DNA of 64,000 nucleotides from Paramicrobacterium chengjingii (GTDB taxonomy: Bacteria > Actinomycetota > Actinomycetes > Actinomycetales > Microbacteriaceae): the NCBI RefSeq assembly GCF_011751765.2, contig NZ_CP061169.1, positions 744,001 through 808,000 on the forward strand. Direction: 5' to 3'. Position numbers and translations under genes: made by a program. The notes beneath the pieces are model-generated. The model did no database searches. It was not told where the DNA came from and saw nothing but the letters and a program-made list of their open reading frames with translations. This document shows positions 1 through 8,211 of this stretch, piece after piece. How positions within the stretch are numbered: the stretch's first letter is position 1; each line of letters opens with the position of its first letter.

Positions 1-1080
1 AAAGAGATCAGTGAGCAGCCGGATGCTGTCGCCAACACGATCCGCGCGCGCATCGGCGCTGACGGTCTCGTGCACGTTCCTGAGCTCGAGGGCCTCGACG
101 AGCTCTTCCGCGACATCTCCCGCGTGGTGGTCGTCGCGTGCGGAACCGCTTCGTATGCCGGCATGGTCGGTAAATATGCAATCGAGGCGTGGACGCGGCT
201 TCCTGTGGAGGTGGCTCTCAGCCATGAGTTCCGGTACAGCGACCCCGTCGTCGATTCCAGCACTCTCGTCGTCTCGATCAGTCAGTCGGGCGAGACGATG
301 GACACGCTCATGGCCGTGAAGTACGCGGCCGAGCGCGGCGCGAAGACGCTCTCGATCTGCAACACGCAGGGTGCGACGATTCCTCGCGAATCTGACGCTG
401 TCGTCTACACGCACGCCGGGCCCGAAGTTGCCGTCGCCTCGACCAAGGCATTTGTCGCGCAGATCACGGCGCTCTATCTTCTTGGTCTGCACGTCGCACA
501 TGTGCGCGGCAGCCTGACAAGCGAGCAGATCTCCGACAACACTGCTGAGCTCCAGGCGATCCCTGCCAAGATTGCGGAGGTGCTCACCCAGCACGACGAG
601 GTGGCGCAGCTTGCTCGTTGGATGAGCGACACACGCTCCGTTCTCTTTCTCGGCCGCAACGTCGGCTACCCGATCTCGCTCGAAGGCGCGCTCAAGCTCA
701 AGGAGCTTGCCTACATTCATGCTGAGGGCTTTGCCGCGGGCGAGCTCAAGCACGGCCCGATCGCGCTCATCGAGCCGGGGCAGCCTGTGTTCGTCGTCGT
801 TCCAAGCCCGCGCGGCTCTCAGACAATGCACTCGAAGGTCGTCTCGAACATTCAGGAGATCCGCGCCCGCGGTGCTCGCGTCATCGCGATCGCCGAGGAG
901 GGCGACGTCGCCGTTCTTCCGTACGCCGACACGGTTGTCCGTGTTCCGCTCGCTGCTCCGCTGTTCGAGCCGCTGCTCTGCGTTGTTCCGACGCAGATCT
1001 TCGCCATGGAGCTTGCGTCGGCGAAGGGCCTCGACGTCGACCAGCCGCGCAACCTCGCCAAGAGTGTGACCGTCGAGTAG
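1..1080 (+). CDS. glmS: Glutamine-fructose-6-phosphate aminotransferase, C-terminal part (5' end outside window)
   Basis: GlmS converts fructose-6-phosphate and glutamine to glucosamine-6-phosphate, the first step towards UDP-GlcNAc for peptidoglycan, in the cytosol. The open frame runs from base 1, so the N-terminal glutaminase domain lies upstream and only about 359 codons are seen. Visible are the two SIS isomerase domains, with the typical VACGTASYAG, SQSGETMDT, VASTKAF, LGRN and ELKHGPIALI segments, and the canonical C-terminus LAKSVTVE. The family is about 610 residues long, so some 250 are missing. It heads a run with acpS (25 bp gap) and alr. NagB at the far end of the window catalyses the opposing catabolic reaction. 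The identification is firm. Confidence 0.97.
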   Translation, partial: KEISEQPDAVANTIRARIGADGLVHVPELEGLDELFRDISRVVVVACGTASYAGMVGKYAIEAWTRLPVEVALSHEFRYSDPVVDSSTLVVSISQSGETMDTLMAVKYAAERGAKTLSICNTQGATIPRESDAVVYTHAGPEVAVASTKAFVAQITALYLLGLHVAHVRGSLTSEQISDNTAELQAIPAKIAEVLTQHDEVAQLARWMSDTRSVLFLGRNVGYPISLEGALKLKELAYIHAEGFAAGELKHGPIALIEPGQPVFVVVPSPRGSQTMHSKVVSNIQEIRARGARVIAIAEEGDVAVLPYADTVVRVPLAAPLFEPLLCVVPTQIFAMELASAKGLDVDQPRNLAKSVTVE

Positions 1081-1105
1081 CCATGCGCGAACCAGGTGGT
1101 TTCCG

Positions 1106-1492
1106 ATGATCGTCGGAATCGGCGTCGACCTCGTCGACCTCGCTCGCTTCGAGAGAGCCGTCGATCGAACGCCCCGACTGCGTGAACGCCTGTTCGCTGA
1201 GAGCGAACGGATGCTGCCGCTGCGCTCGCTTGCCGGGCGCTACGCAGCGAAAGAAGCGCTCATCAAGGCACTCGGCGGCTCCGATGGCGTGCGCTGGCTC
1301 GACATCGTCGTCGACAAGACCGACGACGGCGGCCCGTTCTTCACGCTGTCAGGAACGACGGCTGAGGCCGTTGCCGCCCGCGGCATCACTGGGCTGCACG
1401 TCACAATGAGCCACGACGGGGGAGCGGCTATCGCCTTTGTTGTGGCAGAGAAAGTCGCGGATCAGACGGTGATACGGGGAGATCGAACGTGA
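1106..1492 (+). CDS. acpS: Holo-[acyl-carrier-protein] synthase
   Basis: AcpS transfers the 4'-phosphopantetheine arm from CoA to a serine of acyl carrier protein, activating fatty acid synthesis. The 128-residue product has the usual family length, the N-terminal IVGIGVDLVDLARFER segment with the metal-binding Asp, and the second metal-binding motif YAAKEALIKAL. A MSHDGG segment near the end is also typical. The ATG at 1106 gives the expected MIVGIGVD start. Its stop overlaps the GTG of alr (GTGA), so the two are probably translationally coupled, as in the glmS-acpS-alr order common in actinobacteria. Family assignment is secure. Confidence 0.95.
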   Translation: MIVGIGVDLVDLARFERAVDRTPRLRERLFAESERMLPLRSLAGRYAAKEALIKALGGSDGVRWLDIVVDKTDDGGPFFTLSGTTAEAVAARGITGLHVTMSHDGGAAIAFVVAEKVADQTVIRGDRT

Positions 1493-2607
1493 ACGCATGG
1501 CGCGAAGCACACGTGGACCTCGCGGCGATCACCGATAACCTGCGCTCGCTGCGTGCATCGACGCAGGCGAAGAACGTACTGGCCGTCGTGAAGGCGGATG
1601 CCTATGGGCACGGTGCCGTTCCCGTCGCTCAGGCGCTTGCCGACGCGGGCGCCGACATGCTCGGAACCGCCGATATTGAAGAAGCACTTGTTCTTCGCCG
1701 CGCCGGCATCGTCGCGCCGATCCTGTGCTGGCTTCACGGGCCCGACGCAGACTTCTCGGCGGCGATCGCCCAAAACGTCGAGGTGGCGGTGTCGAGCGTT
1801 GCCCAGCTGAACGCCGTCGCCGACGCCGCGCGGCTCGCCGCGGCATCCGACGTCTCTGTGCAGATCAAGCTCGACACAGGACTCAGCCGCAACGGAGTCG
1901 CCCCGGAGGGGTGCGGCGCCGTTTTCGCGCTGGCTGCAGAGCTCGAAGCCGAGCGGCTGATTCGCGTGCGCGGTCTCATGACGCACGTATCCAACACAAG
2001 CCCAGACGACGATCGCGCGCAGATCTCATTGTTCACGCGCCTTGTCGACGACGCGCGCGCAGCAGGCCTGCGTCCTGAGCTGCTCCACGCTGCGGCAACG
2101 GCGGCTGCGCTGCGCATTCCGGAGTCACGCTTCGACATGGTGCGTCTCGGCATCGGCCTCTATGGGCTCACGCCGTTCGACGACGAGACGAGCGAGCAGC
2201 TCGGCCTTCGCCCGGCCATGACGCTGCGCACGCAGGTCGCGGCCGTGCGCCAGGTGCCGGTCGGATCGGGAATCTCCTACGGCTTCACTCACCGCACGGC
2301 TGCGCCGACCACTCTCGCCCTCGTTCCGCTCGGCTATGGCGATGGCATTCCTCGCCAGGCATCGAATGCCGCAACCGTCGCGATCGGCGGGCGCGTCCAT
2401 CGCAACGTGGGTCGTGTGGCGATGGATCAGTTCGTCGTCGACGTCGGCGACACTCCGGTTGCCGTGGGTGACGACGTCGTGCTGTTCGGCGATGCCTCGC
2501 GCGGCGTTCCGAGTGCGGATGACTGGGCGCACGCAGCATCCACGATCAACTACGACATCGTCACGGGCATCGGCGCCCGCGTCGCGCGCAGCTATAGGTC
2601 CACATGA
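1489..2607 (+). CDS. alr: Alanine racemase
   Basis: Alr is the PLP enzyme that interconverts L- and D-alanine for peptidoglycan stem peptides. The 372-residue protein carries the PLP-lysine motif VVKADAYGHG (Lys35), the barrel segments LDTGLSRNG and RLGIGLYG, and the catalytic tyrosine region GSGISYG in the C-terminal beta domain. The start is the GTG at 1489, which overlaps the acpS stop by 4 bp; no in-frame ATG lies nearby. Its own stop overlaps tsaE by 4 bp (ATGA). Linking alr to the tRNA threonylcarbamoylation genes is the ancestral actinobacterial order. Length and motifs are normal. Confidence 0.96.
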   Translation: MNAWREAHVDLAAITDNLRSLRASTQAKNVLAVVKADAYGHGAVPVAQALADAGADMLGTADIEEALVLRRAGIVAPILCWLHGPDADFSAAIAQNVEVAVSSVAQLNAVADAARLAAASDVSVQIKLDTGLSRNGVAPEGCGAVFALAAELEAERLIRVRGLMTHVSNTSPDDDRAQISLFTRLVDDARAAGLRPELLHAAATAAALRIPESRFDMVRLGIGLYGLTPFDDETSEQLGLRPAMTLRTQVAAVRQVPVGSGISYGFTHRTAAPTTLALVPLGYGDGIPRQASNAATVAIGGRVHRNVGRVAMDQFVVDVGDTPVAVGDDVVLFGDASRGVPSADDWAHAASTINYDIVTGIGARVARSYRST

Positions 2608-3203
2608 TCGAGGTGCCGTCGACGATCGTGTGCGAGACACCTGACGACATGTACGCGCTGGGTCTCGAGGTAGGCAGGATGCTGCACGCAGGCGATCTGC
2701 TGGTGCTCACCGGGCCGCTTGGCGCAGGCAAGACCACGCTCACCCGCGGAATCGGCGAGGGCCTTGGTGTGCGCGGCCCGATTACGAGCCCAACGTTCGT
2801 TCTCGCGCGCACGCACCCGAGCATCTCAGGTGGCGCACCGCTCGTGCACGTTGACGCCTACCGACTGCGCGATGCTCGTGAGCTCGACGATCTCGACATC
2901 GACTTCGAACGCAGCGTCGTCGTCGTCGAATGGGGGCGCGGCATGCTCGCCGGAATCGCCGCGTCGTGGCTCGATATCGAGATCGAGCGGCCTACCGGTG
3001 CTGCCCCCGCCCCGGCCGCGGGCGCAGAAAGTGACACGCCGCAAACTGTCGCCGGTTCCGGCGCCGAAAGCGACAAAAGTTGGGATCTCACTGATAGCGA
3101 CGATGGTGACGATGGCGCCGGCAACGCAGGTGGGCCCGCCGATGACGCGGCCGACGACGTTGATGAACCGCGCATCGTGCGCATTGCTCGGGTAGCGGAA
3201 TAG
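2604..3203 (+). CDS. tsaE: tRNA threonylcarbamoyladenosine biosynthesis ATPase TsaE, with an acidic insertion
   Basis: TsaE is the P-loop ATPase that works with TsaB and TsaD to make t6A at position 37 of ANN-decoding tRNAs. The Walker A motif GPLGAGKT sits at residues 37-44, followed by the family motifs SPTFVLA, HVDAYRL and VVVEWG. At 199 residues it is longer than the usual 150 or so. The extra length is a low-complexity Ala/Gly/Asp/Glu stretch, roughly residues 131-188, placed before a final strand-like segment RIVRIARVAE that looks like the normal C-terminus. It overlaps alr by 4 bp and lies 9 bp before tsaB. The function is clear; the role of the acidic insert is unknown. Confidence 0.93.
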   Translation: MIEVPSTIVCETPDDMYALGLEVGRMLHAGDLLVLTGPLGAGKTTLTRGIGEGLGVRGPITSPTFVLARTHPSISGGAPLVHVDAYRLRDARELDDLDIDFERSVVVVEWGRGMLAGIAASWLDIEIERPTGAAPAPAAGAESDTPQTVAGSGAESDKSWDLTDSDDGDDGAGNAGGPADDAADDVDEPRIVRIARVAE

Positions 3204-3206
3204 GCT
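3201..3206 (+). promoter_or_regulatory. -10-like hexamer before tsaB
   Basis: TAGGCT begins at the tsaE stop codon and ends exactly 6 nt before the GTG of tsaB; no Shine-Dalgarno sequence is present. Confidence 0.45.
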
Positions 3207-3212
3207 TGTCGC

Positions 3213-3830
3213 GTGCTTCTCGCCATCGATTCATCTCTCGGAACCTCTGCCGCCGTCGTCGATCACGACCGCGGCATCATCGCCGAGCGCAGCCATCACG
3301 ACACACGCAGCCATGCGGAGGTCGTCGGTTCCCTCATTCGTGACGTGCTCACCGAGTCGGGCGTCGCGCCGGCAGAGCTCTCGGGCGTTGTCGCCGGCAT
3401 GGGGCCGGGGCCCTTCACCGGCCTGCGAATCGGAATCGCCGCTGCGCGCGCCTTCGCGTTCGGTGCGGAGAAGCATGTCGTTCCGATCGTGAGTCACGAC
3501 GCGATCGCCCTCGAGTGGTACGTCGGCGGTGGAGAGGGCGAACTGCTCGTCGTCACCGATGCACGTCGACGCGAGATCTACTGCACGCGCTATTCAGGAA
3601 CGGATGCCGCGGGACTGCCCGTGCGCGTCGACGAGCCGGCGCTCGCGAAGTCAGACAGCATCGTCGTGGGCGCGGCGACGCGGGTCGATAGCGACAGAGT
3701 GTCGGCGGGCCACCTCGGCATGGTCGCCGAACTCACGTGGGCCGCGGGACTGCCGTTTGCCGCTGACGAACCGCTGTACCTGCGCTCTCCCGACGTGTCA
3801 CCCTCGCCGGGCAAGCGGGTGACGTCGTGA
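3213..3830 (+). CDS. tsaB: tRNA threonylcarbamoyladenosine biosynthesis protein TsaB
   Basis: TsaB is the ASKHA-fold partner that dimerises with TsaD in t6A synthesis. The 205-residue product starts with LLAIDSSLGTSAAVVD and has the signature GMGPGPFTGLRIGIAAARAF. It lacks the metal-binding histidines of TsaD, as expected. The GTG at 3213 has no Shine-Dalgarno sequence, but a TAGGCT hexamer ends 6 nt upstream, so a leaderless transcript from within the operon is possible besides read-through. The stop overlaps the rimI start (GTGA). The C-terminal half is more variable, as usual for the family. Confidence 0.93.
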   Translation: MLLAIDSSLGTSAAVVDHDRGIIAERSHHDTRSHAEVVGSLIRDVLTESGVAPAELSGVVAGMGPGPFTGLRIGIAAARAFAFGAEKHVVPIVSHDAIALEWYVGGGEGELLVVTDARRREIYCTRYSGTDAAGLPVRVDEPALAKSDSIVVGAATRVDSDRVSAGHLGMVAELTWAAGLPFAADEPLYLRSPDVSPSPGKRVTS

Positions 3831-4306
3831 TCGAGATTCGCGAAGCAACTCTGAGCGATCTCGACGCGATCATGGCACTCGAGCGGCTCTCGTTTGCGCC
3901 AGATGACTGGTCGAGCGAGAGCATGACGCGCGAGATCGAGAGCGAGCACACGATGTATCTCGTGGCGTTCGCCGGGGCCCAGCTCGCCGGGGCCCAGCTC
4001 GCCGGGTACGCGGGAGTTCTCGCGCCAAGCGGAAGCACGGATGCCGACATTCAGACGATCGCCGTCGCGCCCGACCATCGGCGCGCCGGACTCGGGCGAG
4101 AGCTCATGAGCAGGCTCATCGCTCATGCGGCATCCGCGAGAGCCAAAGCCGTCTTTCTCGAAGTTCGTGCCGATAATCCTGGGGCGCAGCAGCTCTACCG
4201 TTCGCTCGGCTTCGGCGAACTCGGGGTGAGGCCACGGTACTACCGCGGCGGCATCGACGCCGTCGTGATGAAGCTCGATCATCCCGGCGAATCAGGAGCA
4301 GCATGA
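3827..4306 (+). CDS. rimI: Ribosomal protein bS18-alanine N-acetyltransferase-like GNAT enzyme
   Basis: This GNAT protein acetylates protein N-termini in the RimI style. Its position between tsaB and tsaD is the standard location of rimI. The 159-residue chain begins [18 protein letters not shown], has the acetyl-CoA loop [10 protein letters not shown] and the C-terminal motif [13 protein letters not shown]. It is oddly marked by a perfect 15-bp tandem duplication (3971-3985 and 3986-4000), which inserts one extra AGAQL unit in the strand before the acetyl-CoA loop. The frame is kept, so the protein is likely functional. Both ends overlap neighbours by 4 bp, indicating tight coupling. Substrate is inferred from context. 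Confidence 0.9.
   Translation: MIEIREATLSDLDAIMALERLSFAPDDWSSESMTREIESEHTMYLVAFAGAQLAGAQLAGYAGVLAPSGSTDADIQTIAVAPDHRRAGLGRELMSRLIAHAASARAKAVFLEVRADNPGAQQLYRSLGFGELGVRPRYYRGGIDAVVMKLDHPGESGAA
3971..4006 (+). repeat. 15-bp tandem duplication inside rimI
   Basis: Two perfect 15-bp units (3971-3985, 3986-4000) followed by a 6-bp partial third copy encode [12 protein letters not shown]. The repeat is in frame and looks like recent replication slippage. Confidence 0.95.
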
Positions 4307-5361
4307 ATCGCGACAACCCTCTTGTTCTCGGTATCGAGTCGAGTTGCGACGAAACCGGCATCGGCATCGTGCGGGGCTCGACGCTGCTGTCAAACACCAT
4401 TTCGTCGTCGATGGAGCAGCACGCCCGCTACGGCGGAGTCGTGCCCGAGGTCGCCGCTCGCGCCCACCTTGAAGCGCTCGGACCCGCGCTCAAGGCAGCC
4501 GTCGCCGAGGCGCAGATCGAGATCGCCGATATCGACGCCGTTGCCGTGACGAGCGGGCCGGGTCTCGCTGGCGCGCTCATGGTCGGCGTCGGCGCGGCGA
4601 AGGCTCTCGCTCTTGCACTTGACAAACCGATCTACGCCGTCAATCACCTGGTAGGTCACGTCGGTGCTGACATTCTCGACGACGGGGGTGAGCCATTCGA
4701 GTATCCGACTGTTGCGTTGCTCGTCTCTGGGGGCCACACGTCGCTTCTGCTGGTACGCGACCTTACCTCCGACGTTGAGCTGCTGGGCGAGACGATCGAC
4801 GATGCAGCGGGCGAAGCATTCGACAAGGTTGCGCGCATTCTCGGTCTGCCGTACCCGGGCGGCCCGCAGATCGACAAGGCAGCGGCTGAGGGAAGCCCGA
4901 CGGCAATTCGATTTCCGCGTGGTCTCAGCCGCCCGAAAGACATGGAGAAGCACCGTTATGACTTCTCGTTCTCTGGCCTCAAAACGGCTGTGGCGCGGTG
5001 GGTTGAGCAGAAACAGGATGCCGGTGAGCCAGTCCCCACTGCAGACGTGGCAGCGTCGTTTCGCGAAGCCGTTGCCGACGTTCTTCTGACCAAAGCCATG
5101 AATGCCTGCCGCGACTACGGTGTGCCCAGGCTGCTGCTCGGGGGCGGAGTCGTGGCGAACGCCCGAATCCGAGAGCTCGCCGTGCAGCGTTCCGCCGAAG
5201 CGGGCATCGCCCTGCGTATTCCGCCGCTCTCCCTGTGCACCGATAACGGCGCTATGATCGCCGCACTGGCCGCGCAACGCATTATGGCTGGATATGCGCC
5301 GTCAACACTGGAATTCGGAGCCGACTCAACACTTCCGGTCACCGATATTCAGGTAGCGTGA
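4303..5361 (+). CDS. tsaD: tRNA N6-adenosine threonylcarbamoyltransferase
   Basis: TsaD transfers the threonylcarbamoyl group onto A37 of tRNA, with TsaB and TsaE. The 352-residue protein has the ASKHA start [14 protein letters not shown], the iron-binding HxxxH pair in NHLVGHV, the SGGHTSLL phosphate loop, the [16 protein letters not shown] segment and the late [11 protein letters not shown] motif. Length is typical (340-360). It overlaps rimI by 4 bp (ATGA), completing an uninterrupted acpS-alr-tsaE-tsaB-rimI-tsaD operon. In Mycobacterium the next gene is groES; here two DUF4190 genes and a methyltransferase intervene. Confidence 0.97.
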   Translation: MNRDNPLVLGIESSCDETGIGIVRGSTLLSNTISSSMEQHARYGGVVPEVAARAHLEALGPALKAAVAEAQIEIADIDAVAVTSGPGLAGALMVGVGAAKALALALDKPIYAVNHLVGHVGADILDDGGEPFEYPTVALLVSGGHTSLLLVRDLTSDVELLGETIDDAAGEAFDKVARILGLPYPGGPQIDKAAAEGSPTAIRFPRGLSRPKDMEKHRYDFSFSGLKTAVARWVEQKQDAGEPVPTADVAASFREAVADVLLTKAMNACRDYGVPRLLLGGGVVANARIRELAVQRSAEAGIALRIPPLSLCTDNGAMIAALAAQRIMAGYAPSTLEFGADSTLPVTDIQVA

Positions 5362-5394
5362 GACAACACCGCTGCAACTGCGAGGAGACGCCCG

Positions 5395-6375
5395 ATGACA
5401 GAGCCCAACGATTCTGCTGCCCCGGCTACGCCGCCACGTCCGCCGCTACCGGGCACGACGCCTGAGAAGAAGTCTGACGAGAACGCTCGGGAACCGCAAC
5501 AGGACGCACAAGCTCAGCAGCAGGCGCCGCAGCAGCAGAATGCGGCACCGTGGGCGCGTCCGGCGGGCGCGCCTCCGGCTCAGCAGCAGCCTGCACCTCA
5601 GCAACAGCCTGCTCAGAACCAGCCTGCACCTCAGCAGCAGCCTGCGCAGAACCAGCCTGCGCAGAACCAGCCGCCGCAGAACCAGCCTTCACAGGCGCGT
5701 CCGGCGCCGCAACAGCCGGCACCGCAGCAGCCGGCACCGCAGAACAGGCCGCCCGCGCAGTACGCGCCGCCCACGCAAAACCGGCCCGCACAGAACCCGC
5801 CGCCCGCACAGAACCCACCGGCTCCCCAGCGTCCCGGGCACTACCAGCCGGGCCCGCAGCAGCCTGCTCCGCAACAGCCAGGTCAGTATCGCCCTGCACC
5901 GCAACAGCCCGCACCCCAGAGACCGGGCCCGCAGCAGCCGGGATACACCCCGCAGGCTCCCCAGCAGTCAGGGCAGTACCGGCCGCAGCAGCCCGCTCCG
6001 CAGCAGCCTGGGCCCCAACAGCATCCTCAACCGTTCTCTCAGCCGGCTCCTCAGCAGAACCGTTTCGGTCAGCAGCCTCTTGTCGGCCCAGGCGGAACCA
6101 TGCCAGCAGCGAAGCCGGTAGGAACGCCCAAGCCCCACAAGAGCCGCACGGGACTCATTGCTCTGATCTTCGGCATCCTCGGCGTCGTGGGCGGAGTATT
6201 CTTCGGCTGGGCGCTTCCGCTGGCCATCGTCGGGATTATTCTCGGCTTCAAGGCGCGGTCGAAGCCCGACGATGATCGCGCGTTTGCGCTGTGGGCAATC
6301 ATCACAGGATTCGCCGGCACGCTGTTCTCGCTCGGCTGGTTTGCGTACAGCATCATCGTCTTGGTCATGAGATGA
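5395..6375 (+). CDS. Pro/Gln-rich DUF4190-type membrane protein
   Basis: The function is unknown. The first 240 or so residues are hydrophilic and disordered, made of imperfect APQQP, QNQPA and PQQPG repeats, and contain few predicted structured segments. The last 80 or so residues hold a compact membrane domain with two hydrophobic helices, LIALIFGILGVVGGVFFGWA and a C-terminal LFSLGWFAYSIIVLVM, resembling the DUF4190 family. The ATG at 5395 is preceded by GAGGAG. The gene follows tsaD by 33 bp and is followed by a shorter relative, so the pair looks like a duplicated membrane-anchored Pro/Gln-tail protein. The N-terminus would face the cytosol or the wall; the sequence does not settle this. 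Confidence 0.85.
   Translation: MTEPNDSAAPATPPRPPLPGTTPEKKSDENAREPQQDAQAQQQAPQQQNAAPWARPAGAPPAQQQPAPQQQPAQNQPAPQQQPAQNQPAQNQPPQNQPSQARPAPQQPAPQQPAPQNRPPAQYAPPTQNRPAQNPPPAQNPPAPQRPGHYQPGPQQPAPQQPGQYRPAPQQPAPQRPGPQQPGYTPQAPQQSGQYRPQQPAPQQPGPQQHPQPFSQPAPQQNRFGQQPLVGPGGTMPAAKPVGTPKPHKSRTGLIALIFGILGVVGGVFFGWALPLAIVGIILGFKARSKPDDDRAFALWAIITGFAGTLFSLGWFAYSIIVLVMR
5490..6090 (+). repeat. Imperfect CAG/CCG-rich coding repeats for Pro-Gln tracts
   Basis: Degenerate direct repeats such as CAGCAGCCTGCACCT and CAGAACCAGCCTGC recur throughout this stretch and encode Pro/Gln/Ala tracts. They are coding low-complexity sequence and lack the regular spacer structure of a CRISPR array. Confidence 0.8.
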
Positions 6376-6403
6376 TCGGTGTGAGGGGAGAAACACACAC
6401 ACT

Positions 6404-6862
6404 ATGAGCGATCCAACGCAGCAGGGCCACGAGAACCAGCAGCCCGCATACGGACAGAACCCGCAGCCGACCTACGGTCAGCAGGCTCCGGCTCCCGCCT
6501 ACGGCCAGCAGCCTCTCGGCCAGCAGCCCTACGGGCAGCAGCAGTCGCCTCCTCCCGGTTATGTGCAGCCGCCGTATGGCCAGCAGCCATACTCCGCCTA
6601 CCCGCCCCAACCCGGTACGAATGTGCTGGCGATCGTGGCGATCATCTCTGCGTTCTTCATTCCGATCGCCGGCATCATCTGCGGTCACATCGCGCGCAAG
6701 CAGATTCGCGAAACCGGTGAGCAGGGCGACGGACTTGCGCTGACGGGTCTCATCGTCGGTTACGTGTTTACAGCGATCATCGTCGTCATCATCGTGATCT
6801 ACATCATCTTCTTCGTCGTTCTTCTGGGCGCGGTGGGAATGTCGGGCGCCGCCTACGCCTGA
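6404..6862 (+). CDS. Small DUF4190 domain-containing membrane protein
   Basis: This 152-residue protein repeats the plan of the gene just upstream: a tyrosine-containing Pro/Gln-rich N-terminus (AYGQQ, PYGQQ and TYGQQ units, residues 1-70) and a membrane domain with two helices, one beginning NVLAIVAIISAFFIPIAG and a long C-terminal one rich in Ile and Val. Between them lies the segment GHIARKQIRETGEQGDGLAL, with the conserved charged loop of DUF4190 proteins. Function is not known. The ATG at 6404 lacks a strong ribosome-binding site. Its last 10 bp overlap the 3' end of the convergent methyltransferase gene. Confidence 0.85.
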   Translation: MSDPTQQGHENQQPAYGQNPQPTYGQQAPAPAYGQQPLGQQPYGQQQSPPPGYVQPPYGQQPYSAYPPQPGTNVLAIVAIISAFFIPIAGIICGHIARKQIRETGEQGDGLALTGLIVGYVFTAIIVVIIVIYIIFFVVLLGAVGMSGAAYA

Positions 6863-8052
6863 TCCGTCAGACGTTCTGTGACGAGCGCAGCGTGTCGGCC
6901 GCCGACACGCGTGAGAATGAGCGTGGCAGAACGTGAACCTCTAGGGTTCAGTCGTTTGCGGAACGCGGCTGGGTCAATATCGACGCCGCGCTTCTTGATC
7001 TCGAGCGTGCCGATATCGTTTCCCTTCACCCAGCGGCGCAACACCTTCTCATCGAGCGGAAGCTGCTCGATGATGCGGAAGCACGTGGCGAACGGCGTCG
7101 CGCTCTCAGAGTCGCCGGTGAGATAGGCGATGCCGTCGCTGATCGGCCCGGCTCCCACCGCGCGCGCGAGGTCACCGATAAGCCGAGCGCGAATCACGGC
7201 ACCGTCGGGCTCGTAAAGAAACGCCCCGAGTTCGCGAACCGGCTCGTCTGGGCTGTCTTCTGAAGCGGTCATCTCGGGTGAGCCATCGTCGCTCAGCACG
7301 AGCGCTGCCCGCGTGATTCCGTCGCGCGCCAGAGCGCCCGACCACAGCATGAGCTCAACGACGCTTCCGTCAACGCTCACCCACTGCGCTTCCATGTCGG
7401 CGGGGATCAGGTCACGGTCGAAGCCGGGGCCCAACTTGATACCTGTCGGGTAGCGACGGGCCACGTCGAACACAGTGTCGAGCGCGGGGGAGTAATCATC
7501 GGGATTGCTGAGCCGTGTGGTCTCGGTATGCCCGGAGGTGCGACGCGCCGGATCGAAGAACACGGCGCTCACGTCGCTGAGGTCTGCGTCTTCCGCGCTC
7601 CCGTGAAGGACGTGAGCCGATTCGAACGGTGCGAGGTTGTGCGTGGCAATAGCGGCAGTCACCTCGTCGGCGTCCACTGCTGTCACCGAGATCTGCATCG
7701 CAGCCATCGCCATGGCGTCGCCGCCGATGCCGCAGCCGAGATCGGCAACCTTCGTCAGATCGTTGGCGAGATAGCGCCCAGCGTGCATGGCTGCGGCACG
7801 AATGCGCGTTGCCTGCTCGAGACCCGCCTGCGTGAACAGCATCCGGTCGGCGAACTCCCCGAATTTGCCTCGACCGCGCACGCGCAATCGCGATTGCGTG
7901 AGCGCAGCGGCGACGACGTCGGGATCGTGACCGGCTTTACGCAAGCGCGTAACCGTTGCGACGATATCTCCGGCCGAGCCCTGCTCGGCGAGTTCGTCGA
8001 GCAATGCCATGCCATCTGGCGTGAGCAGAGAGACCAGATCGGCGCGTTCCAT
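6853..8052 (-). CDS. Class I SAM-dependent methyltransferase with THUMP-like C-terminus
   Basis: The protein (399 residues) has a Rossmann methyltransferase core in the middle: the SAM-binding motif VADLGCGIGGDAMAMA, the acidic end of strand 2 (AVDADE) and the motif FFDPARR, where a DPPY-like site sits in RNA or DNA methylases. The C-terminal 100 residues (DIGTLEIKKRGVDIDP to the end) match the THUMP-like domain found in this family. The substrate is probably an RNA, but this is inference. The ATG at 8052 has a TATGTT hexamer 6 nt upstream and no Shine-Dalgarno sequence, which suggests a leaderless transcript divergent from groES. Confidence 0.85.
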   Translation of the reverse strand: MERADLVSLLTPDGMALLDELAEQGSAGDIVATVTRLRKAGHDPDVVAAALTQSRLRVRGRGKFGEFADRMLFTQAGLEQATRIRAAAMHAGRYLANDLTKVADLGCGIGGDAMAMAAMQISVTAVDADEVTAAIATHNLAPFESAHVLHGSAEDADLSDVSAVFFDPARRTSGHTETTRLSNPDDYSPALDTVFDVARRYPTGIKLGPGFDRDLIPADMEAQWVSVDGSVVELMLWSGALARDGITRAALVLSDDGSPEMTASEDSPDEPVRELGAFLYEPDGAVIRARLIGDLARAVGAGPISDGIAYLTGDSESATPFATCFRIIEQLPLDEKVLRRWVKGNDIGTLEIKKRGVDIDPAAFRKRLNPRGSRSATLILTRVGGRHAALVTERLTDQA

Positions 8053-8058
8053 CTGGCC

Positions 8059-8064
8059 AACATA
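8059..8064 (-). promoter_or_regulatory. -10-like hexamer for a leaderless methyltransferase transcript
   Basis: TATGTT on the minus strand ends exactly 6 nt before the ATG at 8052. No -35 box or Shine-Dalgarno sequence is visible. Confidence 0.5.
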
Positions 8065-8106
8065 TCAACCAGACGCGATCTCGCCCTCAGCGAAACTGAG
8101 ACGGAA

Positions 8107-8135
8107 GTTGGCACTCACGTTGCACGAGTGCCAAC
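8107..8135 (+). promoter_or_regulatory. CIRCE operator 1 (HrcA site)
   Basis: Perfect inverted repeat TTGGCACTC-9 nt-GAGTGCCAA, extended by one G:C pair, matches the CIRCE consensus with 9-bp arms and a 9-bp spacer. HrcA is known to repress groE genes through this element. Confidence 0.92.
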
Positions 8136-8148
8136 GCATCCGTAAACT
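8120..8148 (+). promoter_or_regulatory. groES promoter
   Basis: TTGCAC (8120-8125) and TAAACT (8143-8148) are spaced by 17 bp. The -35 box lies in CIRCE 1, and CIRCE 2 begins 5 bp after the -10 box, so HrcA could block both binding and escape of RNA polymerase. Confidence 0.7.
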
Positions 8149-8153
8149 TGCCA

Positions 8154-8180
8154 TTAGCACTCGGATAGTGAGGGTGCTAA
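8154..8180 (+). promoter_or_regulatory. CIRCE operator 2 (HrcA site)
   Basis: TTAGCACTC-9 nt-GGGTGCTAA matches the CIRCE consensus with one mismatch in the right arm. It lies over the probable transcription start and leader of groES. Confidence 0.92.
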
Positions 8181-8211
8181 CTAACGTCTTCTTATGAGAA
8201 AGAGGTCAACC

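Noticed and set aside
5490..6090. Repeated sequence resembling a repeat array or CRISPR
   Set aside because: The units are degenerate codons for Pro/Gln tracts in one frame, with no constant repeat or unique spacers.
8194..8211. ATG at 8194 as groES start
   Set aside because: It would add MRKRST before the conserved N-terminus, and the ribosome-binding site AGAAAGAGG points to the GTG at 8212.
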